From: Episyrphus balteatus
Taxonomy: Eukaryota > Arthropoda > Insecta > Diptera > Syrphidae
Assembly (NCBI RefSeq): GCF_945859705.1
Contig: NC_079134.1
Span: forward strand, 153,237,718-153,301,717
Direction of reading: 5' to 3'
DNA length: 64,000 nt
The position numbers and the translations under genes were made by a program. Below, one piece after another: positions 31,050 through 42,159 of this stretch. Within the stretch, counting starts at the first letter, position 1; the number at the start of each line of letters is the position of its first letter. The notes under the pieces are model-generated. The model worked only from the letters and a program-made list of their open reading frames with translations. It searched no databases and had not been told where the DNA came from.

Positions 31050-31196
31050 TTTGAGCTGAATATTATAAACAAAATGTGCGTTTAGACAAGGTGTCTCGCG
31101 TTAAGTCAACTGATGAGTCCAAGTGAGATCCACCGGGACGAAACGCAAAGTCCGTAAAAAGCTATATTAAATCAATGATTTAACAAGTCCAATTAA
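31050..31196 (+). repeat. Hammerhead-bearing repeat unit
   Basis: Homologous to 22,292-22,436. It starts ttgagct, carries the hammerhead segment, and ends with a hairpin and aacaagtcca. The distal hairpin differs between copies by a paired change: TTAAATYAATRATTTAA is T/A in the earlier copy and C/G here. This is a compensatory substitution and suggests a folded RNA or structured DNA end. Confidence 0.75.
31077..31147 (+). ncRNA. Hammerhead ribozyme motif, type III topology
   Basis: Stem III is TGCGT (31077-31081) with ACGCA (31143-31147). The cleavage triplet is GUU, with cleavage predicted after 31082. Stem I is TAGAC (31083-31087) with GTCAA (31105-31109), one A/A mismatch. The core is CTGATGA at 31110-31116. 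Stem II is GTCC (31117-31120) with GGAC (31136-31139), extended by GTG/CAC around a 5-nt loop. GAA follows at 31140-31142. All conserved core bases are present. GUU cleaves less efficiently than GUA, which the relic at 22,316 retains. Activity is inferred and not shown. Confidence 0.82.
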
Positions 31197-31468
31197 TAAA
31201 GTGCTTATTCTTTTACGATAGAGACGTTTTTGAGAAAAAATAATTTTCTATATAAAAAATATAAAATAAAAAAAAAAATTATTTTTATTTGAAAAAATAA
31301 AAAATAAAAATAAAAAAAAATACTTTTATATATTACAGGTACTAATGTTTTGGTTCCAAAAAATGTATCTAATAAGAAATCACAAAAAACTGCAACTTCC
31401 AAGTTGGAAGATATTCGCTTTACAGTTTTAACATCTTTCCCTTTTATTTTCATAAAAAAAATTGATTA
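31197..31468. other. A/T homopolymer-rich low-complexity DNA
   Basis: Long A and T runs (about 31,240-31,320). No gene. Confidence 0.5.
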
Positions 31469-31748
31469 TAAGGTCTTAAAGTGTGTTTTACTAAATTGTT
31501 TTCAAAATATTTGAGTTTTTTTTTATTGAATAGGTATAAACATTCTTTTGATCCAATACAATTCTATTTTCACGCTTATTCTGTCCCCATTTTGAAGCCG
31601 CTTTTTTTCAATAAAAAAAAATTTAGCAGTTTTTTCGTTTCTTCCAATCTACTATGTTACAGTGTTATAAATTTAATGACTTTTAATCAAAAATGACAGT
31701 TTTAATTTTTTTATGATGCCAAAATGCACCAAAGGCACCACTGTGAGG
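31469..31748 (+). repeat. Dispersed repeat Y, copy 1
   Basis: Aligns with 54,198-54,552. Shared landmarks in order are aaggtcttaaagtgtgtttt, actaaatt, aattctattttaacgct-like, ccattttgaagccgc, aatttaatgactttt-like and ggcaccactgtg. No coding capacity. It ends directly upstream of the duplicated lipase promoter. Confidence 0.7.
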
Positions 31749-31774
31749 CGTATTTAACCGACACAGGTCACACT

Positions 31775-32076
31775 ATATGGTCAAAACACTTGAAAAAACG
31801 CGAAAAAATTCCTTGTTCAAATGGCTATACGCTCAATAATATAATTATCACAACTTTAATTCTGCAATTAAATGTGAACAATAAACAAAAAATAAATATT
31901 TAAACAGACTTTTTACCGTACCGTATGGTCAAATACATCTGTTTCACATTTTATCAGTTTGAATTTTTCAAAAACGTTTTTTTGCATTAGTTTCAATAGC
32001 CATAAGTGTGAAATATAAAATCAGCCCTTCCACAAATGTTATCGATTAGTTTTAGACGTGTAATTAAGTCGTTACG
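31775..32076 (+). promoter_or_regulatory. Lipase B promoter and 5' UTR
   Basis: TATAAAA at 32014-32020 lies 57 bases before the ATG. The region is co-linear with that upstream of lipase A, including the TATGGTCAAAACACTTGAAA block, the AAT-rich middle and cccttccacaaatg after the TATA box. Confidence 0.7.
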
Positions 32077-33388
32077 ATGAAGGCCGTTCTGGCATTAATA
32101 ATTTCGTTGCTAATTGGTACGGCTTCAGCCAGTCCGCTTTTGACCACTGTAAGTTTCATTTGGAATTTCTAAATCTGCGATTACCAATAAAATTATATTT
32201 AAGGCCCAGAGAGTTGCAAAGTACAATTATCCAGTGGAGACGCATAAAGTTCAAACTTCCGATGGCTACATTCTCACCATGTTTCGGATTCCCTATTCAC
32301 CGAAGTTGAAGAATCAAAATGAACACAGACCAGTTGTGTTTTTGCAACATGGACTTTTGAGTTCTTCGGATTGCTTCATTCTCAATGGACCCAATAATGC
32401 ATTGGCATATCTTCTAGTCGACGCAGGCTATGATGTTTGGTTGGGAAATAACCGTGGAAATATGTATTCAAAGAAACATGCCAAAATTTCAAGCCTTTTA
32501 CCGAGTTTCTGGGATTTCACTTGGAATGAAATTGCTCTAATGGATTTACCAGCAATGATTGACTATGTGCTGTTTCACACTAACGAAAAAGCTCTTCATT
32601 ACGTTGGTCACTCACAAGGCACAACAATATTTTTCGTCCTCATGTCCGAAATGCCTGAATATAATGCTAAGATCAAGACCTCTCATATGCTAGCTCCAGT
32701 TGTGTATATGAATCATATGACAAGTCCAATGGCCAAAATTATGGGACCAATGCTAGGCTGGTCGAGTACACTGATTAAAATGATGATGGGAAATACCGAA
32801 TTTATGCCAAACAAAAAACTCATTTCAATGTTGGGCTCACAAGCTTGTAAAGATTCATCAATTTTGCAGTCAATGTGTGGGAATGTTTTATTCCTTATGG
32901 CTGGTTGGAATTCAAAACATTTAAACACAGTTAGTCCATAAAAAATATAGGTAGTTTTGGTAATTTTTCTTAAATTTTGAATTTTTTTTTAGACTTTGCT
33001 ACAAGGAGTTGTGGAAACTCATCCAGCTGGCTCATCTACTGGTCAATTTATACACTATTTACAAGAATATCAATCTGGAAAGTGGAGAAAATATGATTAC
33101 GGGAAATTGATGAACTTTTGGAAATATAGCCAATGGTCGCCACCAAATTATAATGAAAAAAATATCATTGCACCAGTTCGATTGTATTACAGTGATAATG
33201 ATTATTTTGCTTCGGTGATTGATGTTCAAAAATTGATACGAGTGTTACCAAATTGTGTGGAGAGTTTTCATGTTCCATATCCGAAATTCAATCATTTGGA
33301 CTTTTTGTGGGCAATGGAAGTGAAACCGTTGTTATATGACAGGATTTTAAATGTTACCAATCGTTTTGAAAGAACTGGCAAACAGTAA
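32077..33388 (+). CDS. Lipase B, secreted acid-lipase family (3 exons)
   Basis: Exons 32077-32148, 32204-32929 and 32993-33388. The first donor is GTAAGT and the second is the weaker GTTAGT. The product is 397 residues with a signal peptide (MKAVLALIISLLIGTASA). Nucleophile Ser161 lies in GHSQG; probable acid Asp336 and His367. From residue 25 to about 170 it is almost identical to lipase A, then diverges (for example LGWSSTLIKMMMGNTEF versus LGQPNLITEMMGNSEF), including a one-codon length change. All catalytic positions are kept, so it should encode an active paralogue. The nearest AATAAA is about 160 bases after the stop (33547-33552). Confidence 0.93.
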
Positions 33389-33449
33389 ATTTAACAAATT
33401 TTTAAAAAGATGTGATTTTTTGTTATTTAGAAGGAGTATTTGTATACTC

Positions 33450-35380
33450 AAGTAGCACACTTGTGCATAAATTGGTGTAAACTCATTAATTTTGGTGTAT
33501 AATTGAAAAAAACTTAAGATTTTGGTGTATTTATCAAAAATATAGGAATAAAAAATACACCATTGTATTTTCTGTGCATTTTTTCAACATTTATTTTGAA
33601 ATTTGGTGCAAAAAATTAACCGGTGCTCAGTTGTTTTTAAAATATACCATTAATGGTATATAAAATTAATCGTTTCTGCAACCAAAAAATATAACATATT
33701 TTTTGAACTGTATATTGTAGATAAAATAGACCATTATTATTTGCCAAATATGTTTTGATGAAGCTTTGACACCATATGGAAATAAAATGCACTTAAATAC
33801 ATAAAAATAAATAACAAAATGTAATTGAAATTATTCAGTGGCGATTTAATTCTTAAAGAGCACACAGCATTTTTAAATCAACAAAAATGAGTTCTTCGAA
33901 ATTAAATTAATATAATGTTGTGTTGATATGTTGTACAAAATGTAATGTTGTTGGTAAATTTGATCGATCAGGAAATCATATGAGCTTTCCTAGATTGGAT
34001 TCCACGCTAAGCAATGTTATATCGCTATTTATCAGTGGTGTAAACGCAAACGTTGACCACAAATATTTTAGAAATTTATTGAAGAGGAAGGAGGAAGTTG
34101 AGCCGAAAGTACCAAAAAGATAAAGTTAGATGCAAATTTGGACAAAAAAGATGGAGAAGAGGATCCAAAAGCACAAAGAGTCGATAAATATGAAGAAGAT
34201 GTTGTTGCCGAGCCACAAGAACAGAATTAAAAAATGGAAAAAATGTATGAGTTTATAATAAATTTGTTTTTATTGTTTACAAAACTTTTTTTTTACAAGG
34301 GTTTGCACATTTCTCATACCATAACAGCAAATAAAATATTCCGAAAAAAATATTTTTTGACATATTTTTAACAATTGTGCATTTTTCTCATTGCTCCTTT
34401 AGTTTCCGTGCGTTTTTTGTATAATTTCTCAATCTAATATGAATCAGTGAATATTTTATACAGTTTTCAGCATAATAAATGCACTGAAAAGAGCATATTG
34501 CATATAACTTTTACAATTGTGTATTTTGTTTCTTTTTCTTTGAAATTGGCTCATTTTTTATTCCAAATTTAGGAATTTGTGTATATTTTGGACAACGGCC
34601 ATATTTTTAAGGAATAATAAGAAAAATGGAGATTCGTGTGACCGTAATATTTAAATAAAAACAATGATTGGTAATTTTAATATATATACTGTCTTAATTA
34701 TGCCACGTTTTTTGTGTTTTTGACTTGTTTTTAACAAAAAGTATTAAAAAAAGTCTTAAAACAACCAAAAACTATAATTAAAAAAAAAAATTACGAATCG
34801 AATAAAAAATCTTTGAATTATTCAAATTTTCGAGGCGCTCGAATTTTAGACGGGGTAGGGCCAAAAATCTATCGACACAATGTGCTTTGTTTTCAAATAA
34901 GGCACTCAGAATCGTATTTATTCATAATTTTATTACGTCTATAATTATTATGTAGGTGAATACTTAGATTCATATAATGAGTTTAAAATTCTTATAGACA
35001 CTTTCTCTCATAAAATAAGTAACGGTGTAAATTGTAATTCATTAAATTATTTCGAATTGAAAAAATAAACTTCGGTTTAAATTTTAAATAGAAAAAATCT
35101 AAGTTTCGGATTTTAATACACCTATGGAGTTATTATATCCCAGTAGCCAGAACAATTTGTATACCACTGGCACAACTTATATACCGAAAATCGGTACAAG
35201 TTTTATGCAAGCGGTGTTTATTATATACGAGAACATGGGTATTATTTACACTGAAACAGAATTAAATGTCTAAAAACTGCACTAAAAAGTAGTGTATTTT
35301 TTATATTCAAAATGCATATCACGAAAGTGTAAAATATACACTAAATATTTTGGTGTATTTTTGACTTTTGTGCTACTTTA
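33450..35380. mobile_element. Probable 1.9-kb TIR element with ggtgta subterminal repeats
   Basis: AGTAGCACA near 33451 is inverted as TGTGCTACT near 35370-35378. Both ends carry several copies of ggtgtattttt or its complement within 200 bp, like subterminal transposase-binding motifs. The interior at 33,920-34,123 has a 67-codon ORF (MLICCTKCNVVGKFDRSG...). A second, frameshifted acidic stretch continues to 34,230, possibly a decayed coding remnant. The target duplication is unclear and no transposase was recognised. Confidence 0.5.
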
Positions 35381-35390
35381 GTAGTGTATA

Positions 35391-35814
35391 TTATTTTGAG
35401 GTCCTAAAATTTCAAGTAAAAATTGAGATTTTCTAATTAAAAGCATTTAATGGTGGAAAATCAATATGGTAGTTTTCTGATAAAACCAAATTGAGGAGAA
35501 TATTTTTCAAAATACACAACACAGCAATATTAGTAAATTCGTCATTTTATTCCAGGTTTTAGTGAAATTCGTTTTCCGAACAGTTAGTTATAAATTTAGA
35601 AAATTTAGACAGTTATTCAAAGGGAGTCATGATCTTGTGAACTATATTGTCTGTTTTGGTTATTGAAAGAAATTTTTAAAATAAAACAAAAAACTATTTT
35701 TTGAACTGTTACTAAAGGTAGGTACCTGATGTGTGACTTTCACGCTTTATGTCCAATTTCATTAATAAACACCAAAAGCACTTTTATCAAAAATCTTTTT
35801 AAATTTTATCAGGG
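35391..35814. other. AT-rich intergenic DNA
   Basis: No gene or clear repeat was seen. Confidence 0.35.
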
Positions 35815-36320
35815 CCTTAAATTTTTTTGGTTTCACCAATCTGTAAAAGGGAAATTTTAGGGAAATTTTTGTTAGCATTGAGTCCTTCTCACACAAAACA
35901 ATAAAAATTTAACATGTCTTTAATTTAATAAAATACATAGGTACTTAAATATTATTATTCATTTTTGCCAGAAATGGCGGCAAATTTAAAACTCAATAAC
36001 TGATCCACAGATGCTTTTGGTAAGCCGGAACATATTTTTTTTTTGTAGCAATATCGTCACAACAGCAGAATGGATTCCTGTGAACCTGGTGTTCATTAAA
36101 TTATTATTTATTAAAAACAGTGATACAAAGTCGAAATTTGTTTGTTTAATATAATATAATTCACTTCTTTAGGGCATCTGACATTTCAATTACAATTTAA
36201 AAATTTAATGAGCCAAAAATGAGCCTTATTAAATTTAAAAATACTTGGTGAAACCAAAAAATCCCATTTAAAGGTTTAATAGCATGTTAAAAATTTAAAA
36301 GCCCTTCGTGAAATCGGCCA
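35815..36320. mobile_element. Possible short inverted-repeat element
   Basis: aggGCCTTAAATTTTTTTGGTTTCACCAA near 35,812-35,842 is mirrored loosely by TTGGTGAAACCAAAAAA (36,245-36,261) and by ttaaaagcccttcgtgaaat (36,295-36,314). The inverted match is imperfect and the boundaries are approximate. Confidence 0.45.
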
Positions 36321-36394
36321 TTAGTGTTGCAATTTTAAAATGAAATACTTAAAAAAAAAAAAATAATTTTGAATTTCTTAAAATAATTTCAATT

Positions 36395-36515
36395 TTTACT
36401 TGCGATATAGGTACTATAGGGCAAGTTTAGAATTCGTAAAAAAAATCGAACTCGAGATAACAATTTTACATGACATTACGATGATGGAGAATGCCAAAAA
36501 AGTGGGTCCGGCAAT

Positions 36516-36552
<37 letters not shown>

Positions 36553-37165
36553 GTGTCTGTCTCTATCTGGAGCTGCAGCCTAAACGAGTGAAGTGATTTT
36601 CTTCAAACTTGGTAGTTAGCAGTTTTTGGTGATTCCCTAGAGGGGAAATTGAAATTTTTTTTTATGACCAAAACTAACGGTACCTGCCATATAACGGAAA
36701 TAGAAAAGTTAATTTTTTTCAAAAACGGCTCTAACGATTTCGATTAAAATTTTTGTGTGTAGTACTACACATAAGAGCCAACTTTTTAAATAAAAAAAAA
36801 TATTTTTTGTACCGTTATTAACGGTACCTGTCATAGAACGGTTTTTTTCGTTTCTGAATATCTCGTACAACATTAACCCGATATAAATGAAAATTTTTAT
36901 ACAAACGTGTGTAAGTAAAGATAATATTAAAAATTTAGAAAATTTTCAAAAAACGCATTTTTGGATTTTTAAAAAATATTTCAAAATTTTTTTTGAAAAA
37001 TCAATTTTTTGAAAACGGATCAATGAAAAATTTTGAAATTTAGTTTTTACGTGTAAATTAATTATTTCTTCAAAATGGCATACCAACTTTTTTTTTGAAA
37101 AATGTTAAAAAATTTTTATATATAAAAAATTATTTTTTTAAAAAACGGCTCCTACAATTAAATTA
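36395..37165 (+). repeat. Dispersed TCTG repeat, uninterrupted copy (empty site of the LTR element)
   Basis: Begins ttacttgcgatataggtact. At 36,438-36,450 it reads cgt, eight A, t, cgaac, which is the pre-insertion form of the site hit by the LTR retrotransposon at 3,331/18,514. It carries a longer (TCTG)n tract at about 36,518-36,565, then the same body with ACGGTACCTGCCAT cassettes. Confidence 0.88.
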
Positions 37166-38514
37166 TTTTATCTTAATAAAGCCTCCAACAATTAAAAAAA
37201 TTTAAAAATTCTTTAGAAAAAAAAATTTTATAAGATGTAACTGGTGTGACGTTAGAAAGTCAAGCCCGTAATAATTTAATATTCAAAACAATGAAAAAAA
37301 TTAATAGGTATGTTAAACTAATTGTTAATGTAGGTATTAAGATACTTAAACTAGTGAATAGTTAAAAAGAAGAACGAAAAACATATACAAATCAGCCAAA
37401 ACGCTTCCACGAAATAACATCCTTAGGAGCAACTTTGTGCAATTTAGTCGTGGATCTTATTTACTAAACTTATTGCATTAAATTACTAAACAATAAATAA
37501 GTAAGTCTAAGATCTCGCTATCAAACATTTAAAATGTTAAACAATAATCTGAATTTTTACCTTTCTAAAAAAATATCGCAAACAAACAGTGTTGTTATTT
37601 TTAAAAATTATTTGTTTTTTTTTTTTTTTGCTATTTTAAGTCAGCTCTAGATTTAATGGAGGCAAATAACCCCCTTGTCTCTTCCCAATAAATTTTTTTT
37701 TTTTTGCTTTTTGAAGGCCACCTTTACAACCTTTTTATCTACGATTTAGCCCTTTTTTCTGTTTTTATGTTCATCAACATGTAGAAGAAAAATATTTAAA
37801 ATTGCGACAACCCTATGAAGAGTGCTCAATTTTGTTAAGGCAACTCTTCGTAAATGAGTTTGCCTAGATTTGTGCATATACCTAATTTACATTCAAACTC
37901 GATGAGGATGGTAACCCTAGCACATTTTTTAAGTTCAGAAAAACAGTGTAAATAAGACGTACCTATTGATTTTGATTTTTAAACATTATTTCATCCTTAG
38001 ATTCGACTTCTTAAAGTAACCTACTTCCAAAGAAGATACAGGTCTGCAAAGTTCTGAAAATTATGTTTTCCTCCATTCTACAATTAAATTTAATTGTACA
38101 ATTACAATTAAATTTAATTAATGATCTAATAGTGGAAATATGGCATTGTTATTTTTTGCTAAAATTGACATATTGATGGTAGAACTAATTTTATTCAAAA
38201 TAAAAAAAAAAACTATTTTTATTTTATTTTTGTTTATTTAAATTTTCGAAAATATTAAAAAAAAAAAAAACCATGTCTGCAATTCACACATGGTTGAAGT
38301 AAGACCTTGAAAATCAAAATAATATATATACAATATCTACAAAAAGAGCTAGAACTTTTTTAAAACAAGTAGTTTTCATAAAAAAGGCAAAACAATCAAT
38401 CTCTTTTCTCTTCTAAAGTCATTTAATCCATTTTTTAAATGACAACCTATAATAAATTTGAAATCATTATTATTTCACCTTTTGTATGACGCTTCAATCA
38501 TATTTCTACCATGC
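37166..38514. other. AT-rich intergenic DNA
   Basis: No supported gene. Small ORFs are chance readings. A palindromic aatttaattgtacaattacaattaaattt patch lies near 38,085-38,120. Confidence 0.4.
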
Positions 38515-39015
38515 CTACAAAAAAAGTAAGAATTTTTTAAAGCCAACCATGTTGAAATTTCAAACTGAGATAACGGTACTTCCTACACTGGTGGCTGGTC
38601 ATGGGCAACTACAGATCTCCACAAGTGTTTTGAGGTATTTTTCAAGTTTTTCAATTAAAAATTATATAACTTGTAGAGCACGTCTCACTATGTGTGATAT
38701 ATTAAATGAAAGGTAATATTATCAGCATGCGTTTTAAAGTTAAATAAATTTGTTATGTACTCTAGATCAAAAGATATAACGTGTTTAGAAAAAAAAACAT
38801 CTTTTCAACGTTATCTCAGAATTTTGAATATTAAATTAATTGAAATTTTGCACAATTATAATTTATTTAATCACCTATCTGCTGTATAAATTTCATTCAT
38901 CTATCTATTAAAACAAAAATTATGACCAATTGATTTTTCATGTCGCTTTTTCGTTTCATTTTTTTTTTAAATCACTACGATACTAAAGAAGTTTTCACTT
39001 GAAAAAATGTTTATC
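38515..39015 (-). repeat. Dispersed repeat X, copy 2 (inverted, uninterrupted)
   Basis: Reverse complement of the 29,160-30,515 family without the 859-bp MITE. Around 38,870-38,885 it shows the empty site (cacctatct on the plus strand). The ORF at 38,486-38,716 is a reading of this repeat and is not a gene. Confidence 0.8.
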
Positions 39016-39490
39016 AATTTTTTTTATTTTTCCCATATAACTCAACCAAAAGTTGTTATTTCCAATGGTTAGCTAACAGAGAAGTGTTTGAACTACAAGA
39101 GCAAGTACATACCAACCATTCGTGCATTTTATTTTGTAGAGGTTAAGTGAAACAATACCTTTACCAGTGGCATTATCGCCCACTTTATTAGGAAAGACAT
39201 GACTAGACTCTAGACTAGTTTTTGATCTAAATGTTTATTAATACTAAAATTATTAATTTTTAAAATATTAATTATTGTCACATGTAATCTTGATAAAAAG
39301 TTTTTTTTTTTAGTTTAGGAACCCGCATATTTTAGTTTGTTACGTCGTTCCTATAATATAAAAAAACCTGCACTAAAGCTAAACCGGAAACCTTTCATAA
39401 TTACTCATATTAAATCGAACTCAAGGTTAATAAAAAAAAAAAAATAAAGTTAGCGAAAAACTATTAATTAAAAACTTATAATTTTTTTTC
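39016..39490. other. Intergenic, upstream of lipase C
   Basis: At 39,090-39,135 it has a motif (aactacaagagcaagtacat, then cgtgcattttatttt) shared with 19,378 and, inverted, with about 57,998-58,050. This looks like a family-specific repeat end. No gene. Confidence 0.45.
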
Positions 39491-39498
39491 TATAAAAA
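39491..39498 (+). promoter_or_regulatory. Lipase C TATA box
   Basis: TATAAAAA lies 40 bases upstream of the ATG (39538), implying a very short 5' UTR that starts near 39,520. The upstream sequence does not resemble the A/B promoters. Confidence 0.55.
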
Positions 39499-39537
39499 CA
39501 GTCTACTCATATCGAATTTAAGGTAGTCACGTCAAAG

Positions 39538-40855
39538 ATGTATATAACATTTTTAACAATAATTATAGCTAACGGGGTCCAATCTCAAGGCTTTAAAGGA
39601 CCAAATATTCTCTATACAACAGTAAGTCCTAGTTTCTAATTTATTTTATCAAAGAAAAACGCACATTTTTAAGGCTCAACGTATTGCAGGCTATAACTAT
39701 CCCGTGGAATCTCATGAAGTGGTGACATCAGATGGCTATATTCTTACCATGTTTCGAATTCCATATTCTCCGAAAGAACATAAAAACGATACCTATTCCC
39801 GTCCGGTATTTTTGCTTCAACATGGATTGTCAACTTCTTCAGATTCATTCATTTTGAACGGTCCTGACAATGCCTTGGCATATCTTCTCGCTGATGCCGG
39901 CTATGACGTTTGGATGGGAAATCATCGTGGTAATGTTTATAGCAGAAAACATGTCAAACTTTCACCCGAAAAGTCAAAATTCTGGCAATTTACTTGGCAT
40001 GAATTGGGAATATTAGATATGCCAGCGATGATAGATTACGTTCTGGCAATGACCAATCAGGAAAAATTGCATTTTGTCGGACATTCTCAAGGAACGACGG
40101 TATTTTTCGTTCTTCTTTCCGAACTTCCGGAATATAACTCAAAATTCAAGACAACTTATATGTTGGCACCAATTGCATTTGTTGGAAATGTCCAAAGTTT
40201 AATCGGCATAACTGCAGCAACAATTATTACACAATCACCAATTTTAAGCCATTTTCTTGAGGGTCATGAATTCATTCCGATGATTGTACCAGTTTCGATT
40301 TTTACTTCTGAATTATGTGCCGTAGGATCATGGTTTCAATGGATTTGTGCTGATGTATTTTTCATTATTGGTGGATGGGATTCAAAACATTTGAACTACG
40401 TAAGTTCTTCTTCATTTTCACCAAGTTTATAAAAACAAGGAATTTTCTTATAGACTCTAATACCAGATGCATATGAAACTCATCCAGCTGGATGTTCAAC
40501 AGGTCAAGAAATTCACTATTTACAAGAACTGAAATCGGGATATTTTAGAAAATTTGATCATGGTAGAGTGAAAAATCTTAAAGTCTATGGTCAAGCTACT
40601 CCACCAAATTATAATGAATCAAATATTGTTGCTCCAGTACGATTTTATCATGGAGACAATGATAAATTGGCGCCATTAGTTGATGTTAAGAGAATGGAAA
40701 AATTGCTTCCGAATTTAGTCGAGAGTTATGATGTTCCTGTGAAAGAATGGACTCATATTGATTTTATATTTGCTTTAGATGTTAAGGAACTTATTAATGA
40801 TAAGATTATAAGAACTGCAAATCACTATGAGAAAACTGGAGAACAACTTAAATAA
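39538..40855 (+). CDS. Lipase C, secreted acid-lipase family (3 exons)
   Basis: Exons 39538-39621, 39674-40399 and 40454-40855 with introns of 52 and 54 bp in the same positions as in A and B. The product is 403 residues. Its signal peptide is MYITFLTIIIANGVQS. Nucleophile Ser166 lies in GHSQG (HFVGHSQGTT); probable Asp340 (FYHGDND) and His371 (EWTHIDF). It is clearly the older paralogue, with moderate identity to A/B spread over its length. AATAAA overlaps the stop region (40851-40856), suggesting a very short 3' UTR. It is expected to be a secreted or lysosomal ester hydrolase; the substrate is unknown. Confidence 0.93.
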
Positions 40856-41016
40856 ATTCTAATTTGAGCCAGGTTAAGAAGTTATATAGGTTAATATTTC
40901 AACGTAAATACAATCTGTACAAATTTTCAATTCAAATTTTCCATTTCGCTTTCATAGTTTACATTCACTTTTATGATTTAATCATTTTGGCAGGCAAAAG
41001 TCGTATTCAAAGTCTT

Positions 41017-41415
41017 TTTTTTAAGTGAAAACTTCTTAAGTATCGTAGTGATTTGAAACAAGAAGAAACGAAAAAGTGACATGAAAAATCAATTGATTAT
41101 AACTTTTTTGTTTTAACAGATTTCAATTAATTTTATATTCAAAATTCTGGGATAACGGTGAGAAAATGTTTTTTTTTCTAAACACGTTATATCTTTAATA
41201 CGCACGCTGATAATATTACCTTTCATTTAATATATCACACATAACGGTACGTGCTCTACAAGTTATATAATTTTTAATTGAAAAACATGAAAAATACCTC
41301 AAAACACCTGTAAAGATTTGTTACCCATGACCAGCCACCATTAGAGGAAGTACCGTAATCTCAGTTTGAAATTTCGACATGGTTGGCTTTAAAAAAGTTT
41401 TTTTACTACCAGTAT
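41017..41415 (+). repeat. Dispersed repeat X, copy 3 (internally deleted)
   Basis: Starts aagtgaaaacttcttaagta and ends cgacatggttggctttaaaa. It lacks the central part present in copies 1 and 2, including the MITE insertion site. It lies about 160 bp after lipase C. Confidence 0.78.
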
Positions 41416-41957
41416 GAAAATAGTTTTTTTTTTTTTTTTTGCGAAAATCATTATTAACTCATTTTAATATCATCGTAATTGTTTACTCAAAACCATTTAA
41501 AAAATTTAAATTTTGAAAAATATCTCTTTGGATTTAATAAAATTCAATTTTTTGAAAAATCATAATTAGGATTTTTTTTGAAATTTTTTATTTTTTTTTT
41601 CAAAAAATTATTTAAAAAAAGTTAAAAAAAAATATTATTATTTTTTTTTTTTCATTTTCATAAAAAAATCGAATTGCATACTCAATTGCATATAAGCTAT
41701 TTTTTTTATGATTGTTTCGACTGTTTTGGTACCTATGAAAATTGTTTTTTTTTTTTTTCAATTTTTAAAAAACATTATTATAATAGGAAATTCAATTCTC
41801 TACATAAAGTTTTGAAAGCAATATATCAAAATTTTGCTTGGTTTACGAGATATATTGAAAAAAAAAAAAACAAAAAGGGGGCTTTTGCACCCCTATCTTC
41901 CATTTCCACACTCGCATTTAATAGCACTCCGCCGTTTTATCTTCTCTTATAAATAAC
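41416..41957. other. A/T homopolymer-rich low-complexity DNA
   Basis: Repeated long A and T runs. A GC-richer patch near 41,875-41,945 has no recognised function. Confidence 0.45.
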
Positions 41958-41958
41958 C

Positions 41959-42109
41959 CATTGAACGATTCCTGCAACAAAAACGTCTTAGTTCCTTATT
42001 ACCATGTTTTTTTAGACATAACCAATAGGCTATTGATTATGTCGAAAAAAAAACATGGTAATAAGCAACAAAGACGTTGACGGGTTTTTATTGCAGGAAT
42101 CGTTCAAGG
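41959..42109. mobile_element. 150-bp hairpin element
   Basis: The outer arms ttgaacgattcctgcaa and ttgcaggaatcgttcaa, and the inner arms cttattaccatgttttttt and aaaaaaaacatggtaataag, form one long imperfect hairpin with its apex near 42,030 (caataggctattg). There is no ORF. It is a palindromic MITE or an RNA hairpin source. Confidence 0.7.
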
Positions 42110-42159
42110 AAGTTCATAATCAAAAACAGGAAAATATTTCTTACACTTCAAGAAATTGA

